Assembly (NCBI GenBank): GCA_018373675.1 | Contig: JAHAGQ010000014.1 | Coordinates: 1 to 54,863, forward strand | Length of the DNA: 54,863 bases | Direction: 5' to 3' | Source: Collinsella sp. | Lineage (GTDB): Bacteria > Actinomycetota > Coriobacteriia > Coriobacteriales > Coriobacteriaceae | Shown here: piece after piece, positions 14,006-22,593 of the stretch | Numbering within the stretch: the first letter of the stretch is position 1 | Layout of the letters: each line of letters opens with the position of its first letter | Notes under the pieces: generated by a model | The model's input: the letters and a program-made list of their open reading frames with translations, nothing else | Database searches by the model: none | Told to the model about the DNA's origin: nothing | Program-made: the position numbers and the translations under genes

Positions 14006-14944
14006 TCATTCCTCGAAGAAATCCGTGTCAACGGCCTTGATCTCGTAGACCTGTCTCGTGCTCACGCCGACGCCGTAGTCGATCATGAGGCCGGCGAGCG
14101 CGGGGCCGTCGACGAGCACGACCGTCTGCCCCAGGAGGCCCTCAGCATATTTGCGGGCATCCTTGGAGAAGCGAGCCGTGGTGATGAAAAGGCCCTTCGA
14201 TACGCCCTTTCCGGAAAGCGCCCCGACGAATGCCTGAACCTCCGGCCGTCCGACCGTCCTTTGCGGATCCCACCGCTTAGCCTGGTAGCAGATGGTTCCA
14301 AATCCGAGTCGGTCCTCACGGACGACGCCGTCTATCCCCTCGTCACCACTCTTTTTGGTGACGTCGGCACGGGAGTCCAGGCTCTCGCCGTAACCCATCG
14401 CCACGAGCAGCTTTCCGACCAGGTGCTCGAAGAAATACGGATCTTTTCCCATGATGATCGAAATGAGGTCGTCGGCGAGCGCGTCGCGAATCTCGCCGTA
14501 GGCAGACTCCATCGCCTCCTGAGGGGACTCCTGGTCCTCCAGCGTCGAAACGCCCTCGGGCTCTGAAGCGTTTTTGGCCTTGCTTGCGGCCTGATAGCCG
14601 TCTTTCCACTTCTTGAATGCCATGCAGTTCTCATAGAGACCCTTGGCTGTAATGGGTCCGGGATAATCAGAGAGGTACGTCCTGCCGGCATCGGTGATAC
14701 GGTAGGTTCCCTTCTTCTCGCCGTATTCCAGGAGCTTAGCCTTCTCCAAATCGGTGATACCCCAGTACACGCGGTTGTAGAGTCTCGACTGGCCGCTCTT
14801 GAGACGCTCGGCCCGTTCGTCATCGGTCATGTCGAATTCGATCGCCACGGCATCCTGGAGGTCGTTGCCTGCCAGATATCCATCGACATGCGCCAGCGCT
14901 TCAAGGATGGGCCGCATGGTCTCATGCCATTTGGGCATCGTCAT
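14006..14944 (-). CDS. mrr: Mrr-like restriction endonuclease
   Basis: The 312-residue protein has an N-terminal winged-helix Mrr_N domain (about 5-100) and a C-terminal PD-(D/E)xK nuclease of the Mrr_cat type: FFEHLVGKLLVAMGYG (171-186), GDEGIDG (200-206) and the QAK motif at 221-223. Mrr proteins are type IV enzymes that cut modified foreign DNA. The gene overlaps the EcsC-family gene by 23 bases and is the third gene of a minus-strand operon with an MmeI-like enzyme. ATG 14944 has AAGGGG upstream; ATG 14938 is an alternative. A second copy of its 3' end lies at 836-923. Confidence 0.85.
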   Translation of the reverse strand: MTMPKWHETMRPILEALAHVDGYLAGNDLQDAVAIEFDMTDDERAERLKSGQSRLYNRVYWGITDLEKAKLLEYGEKKGTYRITDAGRTYLSDYPGPITAKGLYENCMAFKKWKDGYQAASKAKNASEPEGVSTLEDQESPQEAMESAYGEIRDALADDLISIIMGKDPYFFEHLVGKLLVAMGYGESLDSRADVTKKSGDEGIDGVVREDRLGFGTICYQAKRWDPQRTVGRPEVQAFVGALSGKGVSKGLFITTARFSKDARKYAEGLLGQTVVLVDGPALAGLMIDYGVGVSTRQVYEIKAVDTDFFEE

Positions 14945-15845
14945 CGCTCATCATCCCCTTCATTTCGGCAAAATCAGTAAAAGAATCAACCGCCGCTGCG
15001 GTCAAGGGACCTGTCGCCTGCGGCAATGACCTGAGCTCCCCTGCAAGTCTCCTCGACCCGCCCTTGAGGCTGACGAACGTGAGGCCTCCCGAGACGAGAC
15101 CGCCGACGACCGGAACGACCTTGCTCACCGCGTCGCCGAAACTGCTTTTGGTGATTTTGACGCCGATTCCGGCAAGAACCTTTTTGATGATCGGGTAGTA
15201 GCTTGTCTGCGTAAGAGCCTTGTTGGCGACCTTCTTGGCGATATTCGACTGGACCGTTTTGGAAAACGCCGTCAACGCGGAGTTGGCCCCGCTCACTCCG
15301 ACCATCACGGCCAGGAGAAGGGCAAAAGCCGCCAAGGTCTCATCGTCCATCTCGTCGCAATCGTCGATGAAGGACTGCCAGCCGTAGAGATACGCCAGTT
15401 TCTGCATGATTCGAAAGGCGTGGACATAGTACTGCGTCACGTCCGCCGGGATCGTTCCGAGCATCGCTAACCCGCCGGGTAATCCCGCGGAGAACGAAAG
15501 AACGGTCGATTTCTTCGTCTCGAAATCAATAACGTCCATAGCAATAGAGTCGACAAGGTTGGAATCCACCCCAGCGGCAGCCGGACTTGCTGAAATCGCG
15601 AGCTCCACTCGCTCTTCCGAGACGCCTCGCTTCCGGAACTCAGAACGGAGGAAACGGTCGCGCTCGATCGCCACGCCCTTCAGCCTCATCACCTTTTTCA
15701 GGAAAGCAATGGCATATCTCTGGGCTTCCTCCTCCTGCCGATCAGCTTCGGCCTTTAGGTCCCTGATACCCTCCTCCACGGAATCGGGATCGGATAGCTC
15801 CGCTCCCTCTTTCGGCTTTACGGCACTCCCCTTCACGCTACTCAC
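14922..15845 (-). CDS. EcsC-family protein
   Basis: The 307-residue protein probably starts at GTG 15845 (VSSVKGSAVKPKEG), overlapping the methyltransferase stop by eight bases; GTG 15836 is an alternative. The centre matches EcsC-family proteins: LPGGLAMLGTIPADVTQYY then FRIMQKLAYLYGW. Hydrophobic stretches (about 125-150, 190-215, 270-290) suggest membrane association. The N-terminal 80 residues are charged and helical. The role of this family is unknown. Here it is locked between two restriction enzymes by overlaps on both sides, which argues for a defence role. Confidence 0.7.
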   Translation of the reverse strand: MSSVKGSAVKPKEGAELSDPDSVEEGIRDLKAEADRQEEEAQRYAIAFLKKVMRLKGVAIERDRFLRSEFRKRGVSEERVELAISASPAAAGVDSNLVDSIAMDVIDFETKKSTVLSFSAGLPGGLAMLGTIPADVTQYYVHAFRIMQKLAYLYGWQSFIDDCDEMDDETLAAFALLLAVMVGVSGANSALTAFSKTVQSNIAKKVANKALTQTSYYPIIKKVLAGIGVKITKSSFGDAVSKVVPVVGGLVSGGLTFVSLKGGSRRLAGELRSLPQATGPLTAAAVDSFTDFAEMKGMMSDDDAQMA

Positions 15846-18615
15846 CGACCTTTTCGGCATACAGGTTGAACAGATGAGCGACGATCTTGTTTTCGTCGCC
15901 ATTAAAGTCGACGCCATACGCCGATTCAACTGCTGCATCAAGCTCCGCATGCGCTTTCATGAGATCCGGAAAGAGAAACTCGTTGTCTGGGTCGTACATG
16001 TCGGCGAGAGTTGACCCCTGATGTGAGCTGCGGGCATCAAGGACGGCCTGGGCGCACATTTCAATTTCGGCCCTATGCGAATCTGTCAAATTCGGCCAAA
16101 TGAAGTTGTTGTATACGATCGTATTGGAATAGTTGAAGTCACTTTTCAAACGCCCACAGACCGCACGCATCCAGCAGTTGTGGATAGCACTTGTTAGTAT
16201 TCCAAATTCATATAGTCCGCCACCGTCTACGTAGTAAATCTTATTTCCGGGAATCATTCCGTTGGTTACAAAACCCGTTGGGACATACTTCCTCCTGCCC
16301 GAGGACACAGCGGGGAAGGCAATGTAACTCTTTTCCTGAGGCGGCCTTACCTCATCGAACAGCCACGGAGTCTCTGCTTTTCGACGAGTTGCCTCTTTTG
16401 TAGACGTGAGTCTAAACTCGCGAACACGCTGCACTCGCTCCCTCGTGATCGGCATCTTTGTGAGGACTGCAGGGTCGATGCCATCCATCCATAAGCAATA
16501 TCTCGAAGTACCCTTTATGTACTCTGCACCCATTGAAAACGGGCGGATCAATCCCTCCGCTTCCGGCTCACGTGCGACAAGGGCATCTCTTTCCTCTGCA
16601 CTAAGGAGCAGGTTCCCATCATCGGTTGGCTGGCAACCTCTAACCATTGGAAGAACGTCGCAGAGGGGCCGCGAACGACGAGATACGAACATATCTTTAA
16701 TTGGGGCCAAATATCCATTTATGTTGCCAACAACCTTTGGGGTCCCTTCCCGATCGAACAACACCTTTTCTTTTATGTGCTCCCTTGAAAAGCCGACGAT
16801 GATTACGTGGACGTGCGCTTCATCTGAGGCCTGAGAGTCCCACTCAAAAGTCGGATATGCGAAGTCAATATGAACCCCGTTTTCGAACAGGGGCTTCCAA
16901 AGGGGCTCAACCTGCTGGCCCTGACAGATAGAGTTTGTTGAGACGAAGGCGCAACGGATGTGATGTCCCGCCATATACTCCGAGGCCGTTTTATGCCAGC
17001 AAGCTACATAATCCAGCGATCCGGCCGATTTCCCAAATATGTTGGCACGGTCCTCTTTCTGGGAATCCTCGAGACGCGCATTACCGATAAATGGGGGGTT
17101 TCCGAGAATGTAGTCAACTTCATCAGCCGGGACGACATCGTTCCAGTCGATGCGGAGAGCGTTCGCGTTGACGATGCCCTCGTAGTCCCTGAGCGGCAAC
17201 TCCTGGTAGACGCGCTGAGTCACTTTTGCGGTGTCAGCGTCCGCCTGCTTCTCAGCGATCCAGAGCGCTGTGCGGGCAACGCAGCAAGCGAAGTCCTCCA
17301 GCTCAATACCATGGAAGTTCCTTAGGCTCACCAGAACATCTCGGTCTCCGGATTCCTCGAAACTGATTGACGCCTGCACGCCCTGGAGCTCGAAGAGAAT
17401 ACGGTTCTCGAGCTGCCTTAAGCAGAGATAGCTCTCTGTGAGGAAGTTACCCGATCCGGCAGCGGGATCGAGGATGGAGATGCCACCGATCTTCTCGTGA
17501 AGATCCTTGAGCGCACGGGTTCTCGCGCCGCCCGCGACGGGCTTCGCGCACGCCTCGTCGAACTCGGCCTTGAGGCCGTCGAGGAAGAGCGGGTCTATGA
17601 CCTTGTGGATGTTCTCGGGGCTCGTGAAGTGCTGGCCGTTTGCGCGGCGGTGGTCATGGGACAGCGCCCCCTCGAAGATGGAGCCGAAGACCGTGGGGCT
17701 CACGCCCGACCAATCAAACTCCTGGCACCCCTCGACGATGAGCGTATGGCGGAAGTTCTCGGACAGGGGCGGAATCTCCGTCTTCTCGCGGAAGAGGCCA
17801 CCGTTCATGTAGGGCAGTTTCTTCAGCCAGGACTCGGCATATTTGTCGCGGTCCTCGTCCTTGGTGTCGAGCCAAACAAACAAGTCCTTGAGACCTCGCC
17901 TGAGATCGCCCGCTTGGAAGTGCGAGACGTAGTCGCGGAAGGCGTTGGGGGCCACGAGTCCCGAGTCCTCGCAGAACATGAGGAACATGAGACGCGTCAT
18001 GAGCACGGAGAGCGCATGGTGGTTCTCGGGCGCGTCGGGGTCATCGAACGCCTCGGCGACCTGGTCGTGAAGTTTCGACATGATCTTGCCGGCCTCGACG
18101 GAAACGGCGCGGGAGATCGTGGCCGGGGCCTCCGCCCCGCCCTTGAGGAACTGGATGGCGGCGAGGTTCTTCGGAAGTTCGGCAAGCGACAACCTGAAGA
18201 GAGGCTCCCGGCAGAGTGAATCTCTCTCGCGGTCGAAGACCCAGAAATCCGAGAAGTTGCAGGCGATGATATAGCGCGGTTGCTGCGAGAGCGGCATACC
18301 CTGGGCGTAGGCGTTGCCCTGCTTCGCGGGCGTCACCTTGCGGCCCTGGCGCGTCTCCTCCTTGGCAAGATCGATTCCCAGCGACTTTTGCTCGATAAGG
18401 GTTTTGGCCGACGGTATGAAGACGTCGATATACCCATCGTGCGCGCTTGCGTCGGTGGAAACGGGCTTCTCGAACTCAAGTCTCGAGACCGCATCCTCCA
18501 CGCCCAGAACGTTCTGATAGAAGTCGATCCAGAACCGCTGGGTGTCCTGGTTCTCGATCCCCTTGTTCGCCCACTTGCTTGCAAAAGCTTCTGCATCGGC
18601 TTTCTTCCCCGGCAT
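15838..18615 (-). CDS. MmeI-like type IIL restriction-modification enzyme
   Basis: The 925-residue single-chain enzyme has an N-terminal nuclease with Asp64, Glu75 and Lys77 (YIDVFIP, then LIEQK), a helical spacer, an N6-adenine methyltransferase with motif I DPAAGSGNF (383-391) and motif IV NPPF (506-509), and a C-terminal target-recognition region (about 640-860). The length and order match MmeI (about 919 residues). It would methylate one strand of a short site and cut some 20 bases away when unmodified. All key residues are present. ATG 18615 has GAGGG six bases upstream; GTG 18627 is an alternative. Its own promoter is expected in 18616-18730. Confidence 0.88.
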   Translation of the reverse strand: MPGKKADAEAFASKWANKGIENQDTQRFWIDFYQNVLGVEDAVSRLEFEKPVSTDASAHDGYIDVFIPSAKTLIEQKSLGIDLAKEETRQGRKVTPAKQGNAYAQGMPLSQQPRYIIACNFSDFWVFDRERDSLCREPLFRLSLAELPKNLAAIQFLKGGAEAPATISRAVSVEAGKIMSKLHDQVAEAFDDPDAPENHHALSVLMTRLMFLMFCEDSGLVAPNAFRDYVSHFQAGDLRRGLKDLFVWLDTKDEDRDKYAESWLKKLPYMNGGLFREKTEIPPLSENFRHTLIVEGCQEFDWSGVSPTVFGSIFEGALSHDHRRANGQHFTSPENIHKVIDPLFLDGLKAEFDEACAKPVAGGARTRALKDLHEKIGGISILDPAAGSGNFLTESYLCLRQLENRILFELQGVQASISFEESGDRDVLVSLRNFHGIELEDFACCVARTALWIAEKQADADTAKVTQRVYQELPLRDYEGIVNANALRIDWNDVVPADEVDYILGNPPFIGNARLEDSQKEDRANIFGKSAGSLDYVACWHKTASEYMAGHHIRCAFVSTNSICQGQQVEPLWKPLFENGVHIDFAYPTFEWDSQASDEAHVHVIIVGFSREHIKEKVLFDREGTPKVVGNINGYLAPIKDMFVSRRSRPLCDVLPMVRGCQPTDDGNLLLSAEERDALVAREPEAEGLIRPFSMGAEYIKGTSRYCLWMDGIDPAVLTKMPITRERVQRVREFRLTSTKEATRRKAETPWLFDEVRPPQEKSYIAFPAVSSGRRKYVPTGFVTNGMIPGNKIYYVDGGGLYEFGILTSAIHNCWMRAVCGRLKSDFNYSNTIVYNNFIWPNLTDSHRAEIEMCAQAVLDARSSHQGSTLADMYDPDNEFLFPDLMKAHAELDAAVESAYGVDFNGDENKIVAHLFNLYAEKVGE

Positions 18616-18734
18616 ACGGACCCTCACTTGATAGCCTTTTCCACTAAGAAAGATTCTACGTGCTAGTCCGGTCTTTTTTACCAGCGTTTGGCTTTATTGC
18701 ACTCCGGTAGGCTTCTTTGTGCGTGGTTCCGTCT

Positions 18735-18756
18735 TATTTTCTTCGCTATTTCTTCG
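18735..18756. repeat. CTTCG direct repeats, right side of accessory region
   Basis: TATTTTCTTCG (18735-18745) and CTATTTCTTCG (18746-18756) are tandem near-copies, and the second equals 137-147. The repeat lies between the restriction cassette and the tRNA terminator and may mark the right end of the element. Confidence 0.3.
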
Positions 18757-18771
18757 CCGCACTATTTAGCC

Positions 18772-18809
18772 AAAAGAAAACAGCCCAGAGGAACAATGCC
18801 TCTGAGCTG
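18772..18809 (-). terminator. terminator of the initiator tRNA gene
   Basis: On the minus strand an 11-base stem (18809-18799 with 18791-18781, one G-U pair) and a 7-nt loop are followed by TTTTCTTTT. It begins 10 bases after the tRNA CCA end. Confidence 0.8.
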
Positions 18810-18819
18810 CTAAAAGTCT

Positions 18820-18896
18820 TGGTCGCGGGGGCAGGATTTGAACCTACGACCTCCGGGTTATGAGCCCGGCGAGCTACCAGACTGCTCCACCCCGCA
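18820..18896 (-). tRNA. initiator tRNA-Met (CAU)
   Basis: The 77-nt gene has CAU as anticodon (plus-strand ATG at 18860-18862) and an encoded CCA end (18820-18822). Three consecutive G-C pairs flank the anticodon loop, the hallmark of initiator tRNA. Position 1 is U and position 72 is G, so the end pair is not Watson-Crick, as needed for formylation; E. coli has C-A here. Its 3' side faces the mobile region, a usual arrangement for tRNA-integrated elements, though no clear 3'-end duplication was found in the window. Confidence 0.95.
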
Positions 18897-18927
18897 ATGT
18901 CTGGGCGCTTCATGTGCGCAAGAAAGA

Positions 18928-18956
18928 ATATTACGCGGGAGTTCGGTAAGCGGCAA
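18928..18956 (-). promoter_or_regulatory. promoter of the initiator tRNA gene
   Basis: On the minus strand TTGCCG (18956-18951) and TAATAT (18933-18928) are separated by exactly 17 bases and lie about 32 bases before the mature 5' end. Confidence 0.6.
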
Positions 18957-19093
18957 GGAAAATCTCGTAGAGCATAATTCCTTCATATTTAAAACCCCTC
19001 AGCCCCTATCACCGTAAACGAATCGCAGCCGAGCGCCGTCGGCGGCGCGTATACAATGGTGCGCGTCCTTTTATGCCAACACTGGGAGTAGAC

Positions 19094-19867
19094 ATGCTGC
19101 TCGCTATCGATATGGGAAACACGCAGACGGCCATGGGCCTGTTTGACGGAGACGAGCTGGTGCAGTCGTGGCGTATGCCCACCGACCGCTCCTATACCGC
19201 CGACGAGATCCACGTGCGCCTGATGGGTTTCTTTAAGATGTACGGCCTTTCGCTCGATGCGGTCGACGCAATCGCCTTTGCGGGCGTGGTGCCGCAGCTC
19301 TCGCGCGAGTGGCACGCCGTGGCCGACCGCATTGCCGCGGACGCCATCGTCATCGGGCCGCAGACGGCCGCGGTGACCAAGCTGCGCGCGGCGCGCCCCC
19401 AGGCCGTAGGTGCCGATCGCGTCGCCAACGCCGTTGCGGCCGAGACTTTCTACGGCGCGCCGGCAATCGTGGTGGACTTTGGCACCGCGACCAATATCGA
19501 CGTCATCGATGAGGACGGTTATTACATTGGTGGAGCGATTGCGCCGGGCATCCGCATTTCGATGGACGCGCTCGCCGCCCGAGCCGCCAAGCTCGCCAGC
19601 GTTCCGCTCGAGGCGCCCGAGCACGCCATCGGCCGCGATACCGAGGAGTGCATCAAGGTCGGCGCCGTAACGGGCGCCGCCGCCATGGCTGAGGGCCTGG
19701 TCGCGCGCATGAAGCGCGAGCTGGGCCGCGAGGATGCCACCGTTATCGCCACGGGCGGTCTCGCCAGTATCGTCGCCGATTCGACCGATGCCTTCGACGT
19801 GGTCGACGGACAGCTCACCATCAAGGGTATCTGCGAAATCTACCGCCGCATGCAGGAGCTGGGATAG
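19094..19867 (+). CDS. coaX: type III pantothenate kinase
   Basis: The 257-residue enzyme phosphorylates pantothenate, the first step of coenzyme A synthesis. The ASKHA fold is marked by LAIDMGNTQTAMG at the N-terminus, GADRVANAVAA, VVDFGTATNIDVI and GGAIAPGI, and the C-terminal IATGG. CoaX needs a monovalent cation and is not inhibited by CoA. ATG 19094 has GGGAG six bases upstream; the ATG at 19073 lacks a site. TACAAT at 19052-19057 is a possible -10. It is the first chromosomal gene beyond the tRNA. Confidence 0.93.
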   Translation: MLLAIDMGNTQTAMGLFDGDELVQSWRMPTDRSYTADEIHVRLMGFFKMYGLSLDAVDAIAFAGVVPQLSREWHAVADRIAADAIVIGPQTAAVTKLRAARPQAVGADRVANAVAAETFYGAPAIVVDFGTATNIDVIDEDGYYIGGAIAPGIRISMDALAARAAKLASVPLEAPEHAIGRDTEECIKVGAVTGAAAMAEGLVARMKRELGREDATVIATGGLASIVADSTDAFDVVDGQLTIKGICEIYRRMQELG

Positions 19868-19924
19868 AGCAGGGGCTTAAGTCGAGCACGCCCGATGCCA
19901 CAGTCCCCGCAAAGGCTCGCCAAG

Positions 19925-19967
19925 CCTATTCCTCAAAATCGAAAAATTTTCAGTTTTGAGGAATAGG
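19925..19967. repeat. intergenic inverted repeat (TATTCCTCAAAA)
   Basis: CCTATTCCTCAAAA (19925-19938) and its exact complement (19954-19967) flank a 15-nt AT-rich loop. The TATTCC core also appears in the repeat at 24365-24427. It lies between convergent genes. Confidence 0.6.
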
Positions 19968-19993
19968 GCGCTGGCAACCCATTCCCCAGATAG

Positions 19994-20026
19994 GCGAAAC
20001 CCTCCCCGGCGCAGGCCGAGGAGGGT
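19994..20026 (-). terminator. terminator of the biotin-ligase-like gene
   Basis: ACCCTCC (19999-20005) pairs with GGAGGGT (20020-20026), and the minus strand continues TTTCGCC. It is 39 bases past the stop at 20066. Confidence 0.45.
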
Positions 20027-20065
20027 CTTGTTGTCATCGTTGTCTTTGAGCGCTGGTGCCTCGCG

Positions 20066-20767
20066 CTACAGCCCGCGAATTCGTACGGCCTCGGGCGGAA
20101 ACTCCTGCTCGCCGGCATCGGTCTTGATGGTCGCGCGGCCCCAGATGTCCAGGCCCGCAAACACGCCCACCGCGAGCGGCAGACCGTTGGGCGACACCGC
20201 CGCGACCTGACGACCCAGCAGTGGCACCATGTCAAAGTACTCGCCCAGCACCGGAGCCAGCGGGCCCGCGGCGCCCTGCGGCGTGTTGGCGGCAACCGCC
20301 CAGGCGCCCACGCGGGTCAACACGGCGGCGGCCAGCTCCTCAACCAGCGCTTCGTCGGCCATATTCACGCCAAGCTCACCCAGCGCCGCACACTCAATAT
20401 CAACCGTCACCGCGGCAAACATGCCCGCAGCACCGGCACCGCCGTTCACGGCAACACGCGCGAGCGACGTCTCGAACGCGGGCGCACCGCACACGATGTT
20501 GCTCGGCCACTCAATGCCCACCTTGCCGGCAAGGCCCAGGCCCGGCGTCGATGCCGTGCCCACAAGCGCATCCATCATGCCCATCGCAGCCACAAACGGC
20601 AGGCCGTGGAAGGCATGCATGTTCACATCCGGACGCACGACCAGCGAAAACGCCAGCGAAGCGTTGCCCGCGCTCCAAGCGCACCAGCCCGCGGACGCAC
20701 CCTCGCGGCCCGCGTCGCGCGCCGCGTCGAGCTCGGTGCCAGCGGCAACAGCATTCATCTCGATCAT
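20066..20767 (-). CDS. degenerate biotin/lipoate ligase-like protein
   Basis: The 233-residue protein follows the FolP-FolK stop directly (ATG 20767 next to TAG). Order and spacing resemble the BirA catalytic domain: SAGNASLAFSLVVRP, LPFVAAMGMMDAL, VGIEWPSNIV, then LGVNMA, with a C-terminal small domain (GVFAGLDIWGRATI, then AVRIRGL). Key residues are missing: no GRGRxxR loop, SN in place of ND after WP, and no KLAG lysine. It may be a pseudo-enzyme or have another substrate. No N-terminal repressor domain is present. The family call is fair; activity as biotin ligase is doubtful. Confidence 0.6.
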   Translation of the reverse strand: MIEMNAVAAGTELDAARDAGREGASAGWCAWSAGNASLAFSLVVRPDVNMHAFHGLPFVAAMGMMDALVGTASTPGLGLAGKVGIEWPSNIVCGAPAFETSLARVAVNGGAGAAGMFAAVTVDIECAALGELGVNMADEALVEELAAAVLTRVGAWAVAANTPQGAAGPLAPVLGEYFDMVPLLGRQVAAVSPNGLPLAVGVFAGLDIWGRATIKTDAGEQEFPPEAVRIRGL

Positions 20768-22498
20768 CTACATACGCCCCAATTCGCCCACGATATGGCC
20801 CACGCGGTCCTCGGGCTCCTTGACCTCGACGCCGTTGTAGCGGAAGAACCGCGCCGGGTCGTGCATCAGGTCCTCGAGCGGCACCAGCACAAAATCGCGT
20901 TCGCCGATCAGCGGATGCGGCAGGCGCAGCTTTTTGCCGCCGTGGGTCTCGCCGTCCATCCACAGCAGGTCCAGGTCGATGGTGCGCGGACCGTTGGCCT
21001 TGGCCTTTTTGGAGCGGTCGCGTCCCAGCTCGGCCTCGATCTTCATGAGCTCGTCGAGCAGCACCAGCGGCGCAAGCTCGGTCTTGATCTCGATGACGGC
21101 GTTGGCAAACGCGTCCTGGCGCGTCTCGTAGGCAGGCTCGCTCTCGTAAATCTTGGAGGAGTTGGACACGCAGGTGAGTGGAATCTCGGCGATCATCTCG
21201 CGTGCGGCGCGGATGTTGTCGCAGCGATGCCCCAGGTTGGAGCCCACGGCCACAAACGCGCGGCGCGGCTGTGGCTTGGCAACCGCCCAGTAGCCGTTTA
21301 GGAACTGCGCAAAACCCGCGGCGTCGTGCACGCGCACGATGTTGGCACCGGCCTGGATGGCGCCCAGGCACACGCCAAACGTAGCGGCATCGCGCTCGGC
21401 GGCCTCGGTCACGCCCGAGACGGCGCCCACAAAGCGCTTGCGCGACACGGCGCACATGAGCGGATAGCCCAGTGACGCCATCTTGGCAGTCTCGCGCTGG
21501 ATGACGATGTCCTCGTTAGCCGACTTACCAAAGCCCGGGCCAGGATCGATGCAGATGCGGTCGCGCGACACGCCGGCATGGATGAGTGTGCGGGCCTGGT
21601 CAGACAGAAAGCCCATGACGCGGCGCATAATGGGCGCCGAATCGGGCAGGGTGAAGCGGCGGAGCTGCGAGGTGGGCACGTAGGCTTCCTCGCGGCGGGC
21701 GCTGCGGCGCATCATGGCGGCCAGACGGTCATTGGACTCCGATGCGGCCTCGGTGGCTGCGGGCGCGGGCGCGACGGTCTCGGCGGCAGCAGTCTGCTCG
21801 GCGGCGGGCGTCTCCTGCTCACTTGCAGGCTCGGACGTGGGCTCCGGTTCGCCAAACGGCAACGAGGGCTGCACCACGCCGCCCGGAAGCTTGGCCTCCG
21901 ACTTAGGCTCACCCAGCAACTTGCCGCGACGGCGGCGAGCCGGCTTCTCGGCCTCACGCGCGGCCTCGGCAGCCGCCTCGCGCGCCTTCTCGGCAACAAA
22001 CGCCGCTGCCGAGGTATCGAGCTGCACCGTTGCGTGCGTGCGGGTGGGCGCGGCGACCTCGCCGGCATGCATCACGATGACGCCGCAGGTGCTCGTCTTA
22101 ACAAACTCGACCATCTTGGGATCGGTGAAGCCGGTCACGTCGTTGACGATCGAGGCGCCGCAGCGCACGGCCGCCTTGGCAACCGCCACATGACGCGTGT
22201 CGATCGAGACGATGGCGCCCTCCTTGGCCAGCGCGCGAACCACGGGCAGCACGCGGCGAGCCTCCTCGTCGGGGTTGACCGGGGTAAAACCAGGGCGCGT
22301 GGACTCGCCGCCCACGTCGATGATGTCGGCGCCGGCGTCGAGCATCGCTAGGCCGTACTCGATGGCGGCGTCCGGGTCGAAGTGCTCCCCGCCATCGCTA
22401 AACGAATCGGGCGTCACGTTGAGGACGCCCATGATGCGCGGACGGTCAAAGCTGAGCTCGTACTTTCCGCACCGCCATGTCTTGCTGTCGTTCGCCAT
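20768..22498 (-). CDS. folP/folK: fused dihydropteroate synthase-HPPK (FolP-FolK)
   Basis: The 576-residue protein joins two folate enzymes. Residues 20-400 are dihydropteroate synthase: MGVLNVTPDSFSDGG, DVGGESTRPG, SIDTR, VNDVTG, DPGPGFGKS and SRKRF. Residues 412-576 are hydroxymethyldihydropterin pyrophosphokinase: FVAVGSNLG, IYESEPAYET, GPRTIDLDLL and LPHP. A stretch of about 135 residues rich in Ala, Glu and Pro (150-285) interrupts the synthase after VMHAGE, where others have the MHM(Q/R)G loop. ATG 22498 lies six bases after AGGAGG; ATG 22504 abuts it. The sulfonamide-target barrel seems otherwise complete. A biotin-ligase-like gene is cotranscribed. Confidence 0.9.
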   Translation of the reverse strand: MANDSKTWRCGKYELSFDRPRIMGVLNVTPDSFSDGGEHFDPDAAIEYGLAMLDAGADIIDVGGESTRPGFTPVNPDEEARRVLPVVRALAKEGAIVSIDTRHVAVAKAAVRCGASIVNDVTGFTDPKMVEFVKTSTCGVIVMHAGEVAAPTRTHATVQLDTSAAAFVAEKAREAAAEAAREAEKPARRRRGKLLGEPKSEAKLPGGVVQPSLPFGEPEPTSEPASEQETPAAEQTAAAETVAPAPAATEAASESNDRLAAMMRRSARREEAYVPTSQLRRFTLPDSAPIMRRVMGFLSDQARTLIHAGVSRDRICIDPGPGFGKSANEDIVIQRETAKMASLGYPLMCAVSRKRFVGAVSGVTEAAERDAATFGVCLGAIQAGANIVRVHDAAGFAQFLNGYWAVAKPQPRRAFVAVGSNLGHRCDNIRAAREMIAEIPLTCVSNSSKIYESEPAYETRQDAFANAVIEIKTELAPLVLLDELMKIEAELGRDRSKKAKANGPRTIDLDLLWMDGETHGGKKLRLPHPLIGERDFVLVPLEDLMHDPARFFRYNGVEVKEPEDRVGHIVGELGRM

Positions 22499-22515
22499 GA
22501 ACATCCTCCTAAAAT

Positions 22516-22548
22516 GCCCACGCCGCCGAGCTTGGGGAGCTGGCGGCG
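22516..22548 (-). terminator. hairpin between sirtuin and folP-folK genes
   Basis: CGCCGCC (22521-22527) with GGCGGCG (22542-22548) and inner AGCT/AGCT form a strong hairpin. On the minus strand it is followed by TGGGCATTTT. It may reduce read-through into folP-folK. Confidence 0.4.
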
Positions 22549-22593
22549 GGGTCGCTTTGCACTCAGTCTTTCTATTGTATCCGCGCGCGCGGG

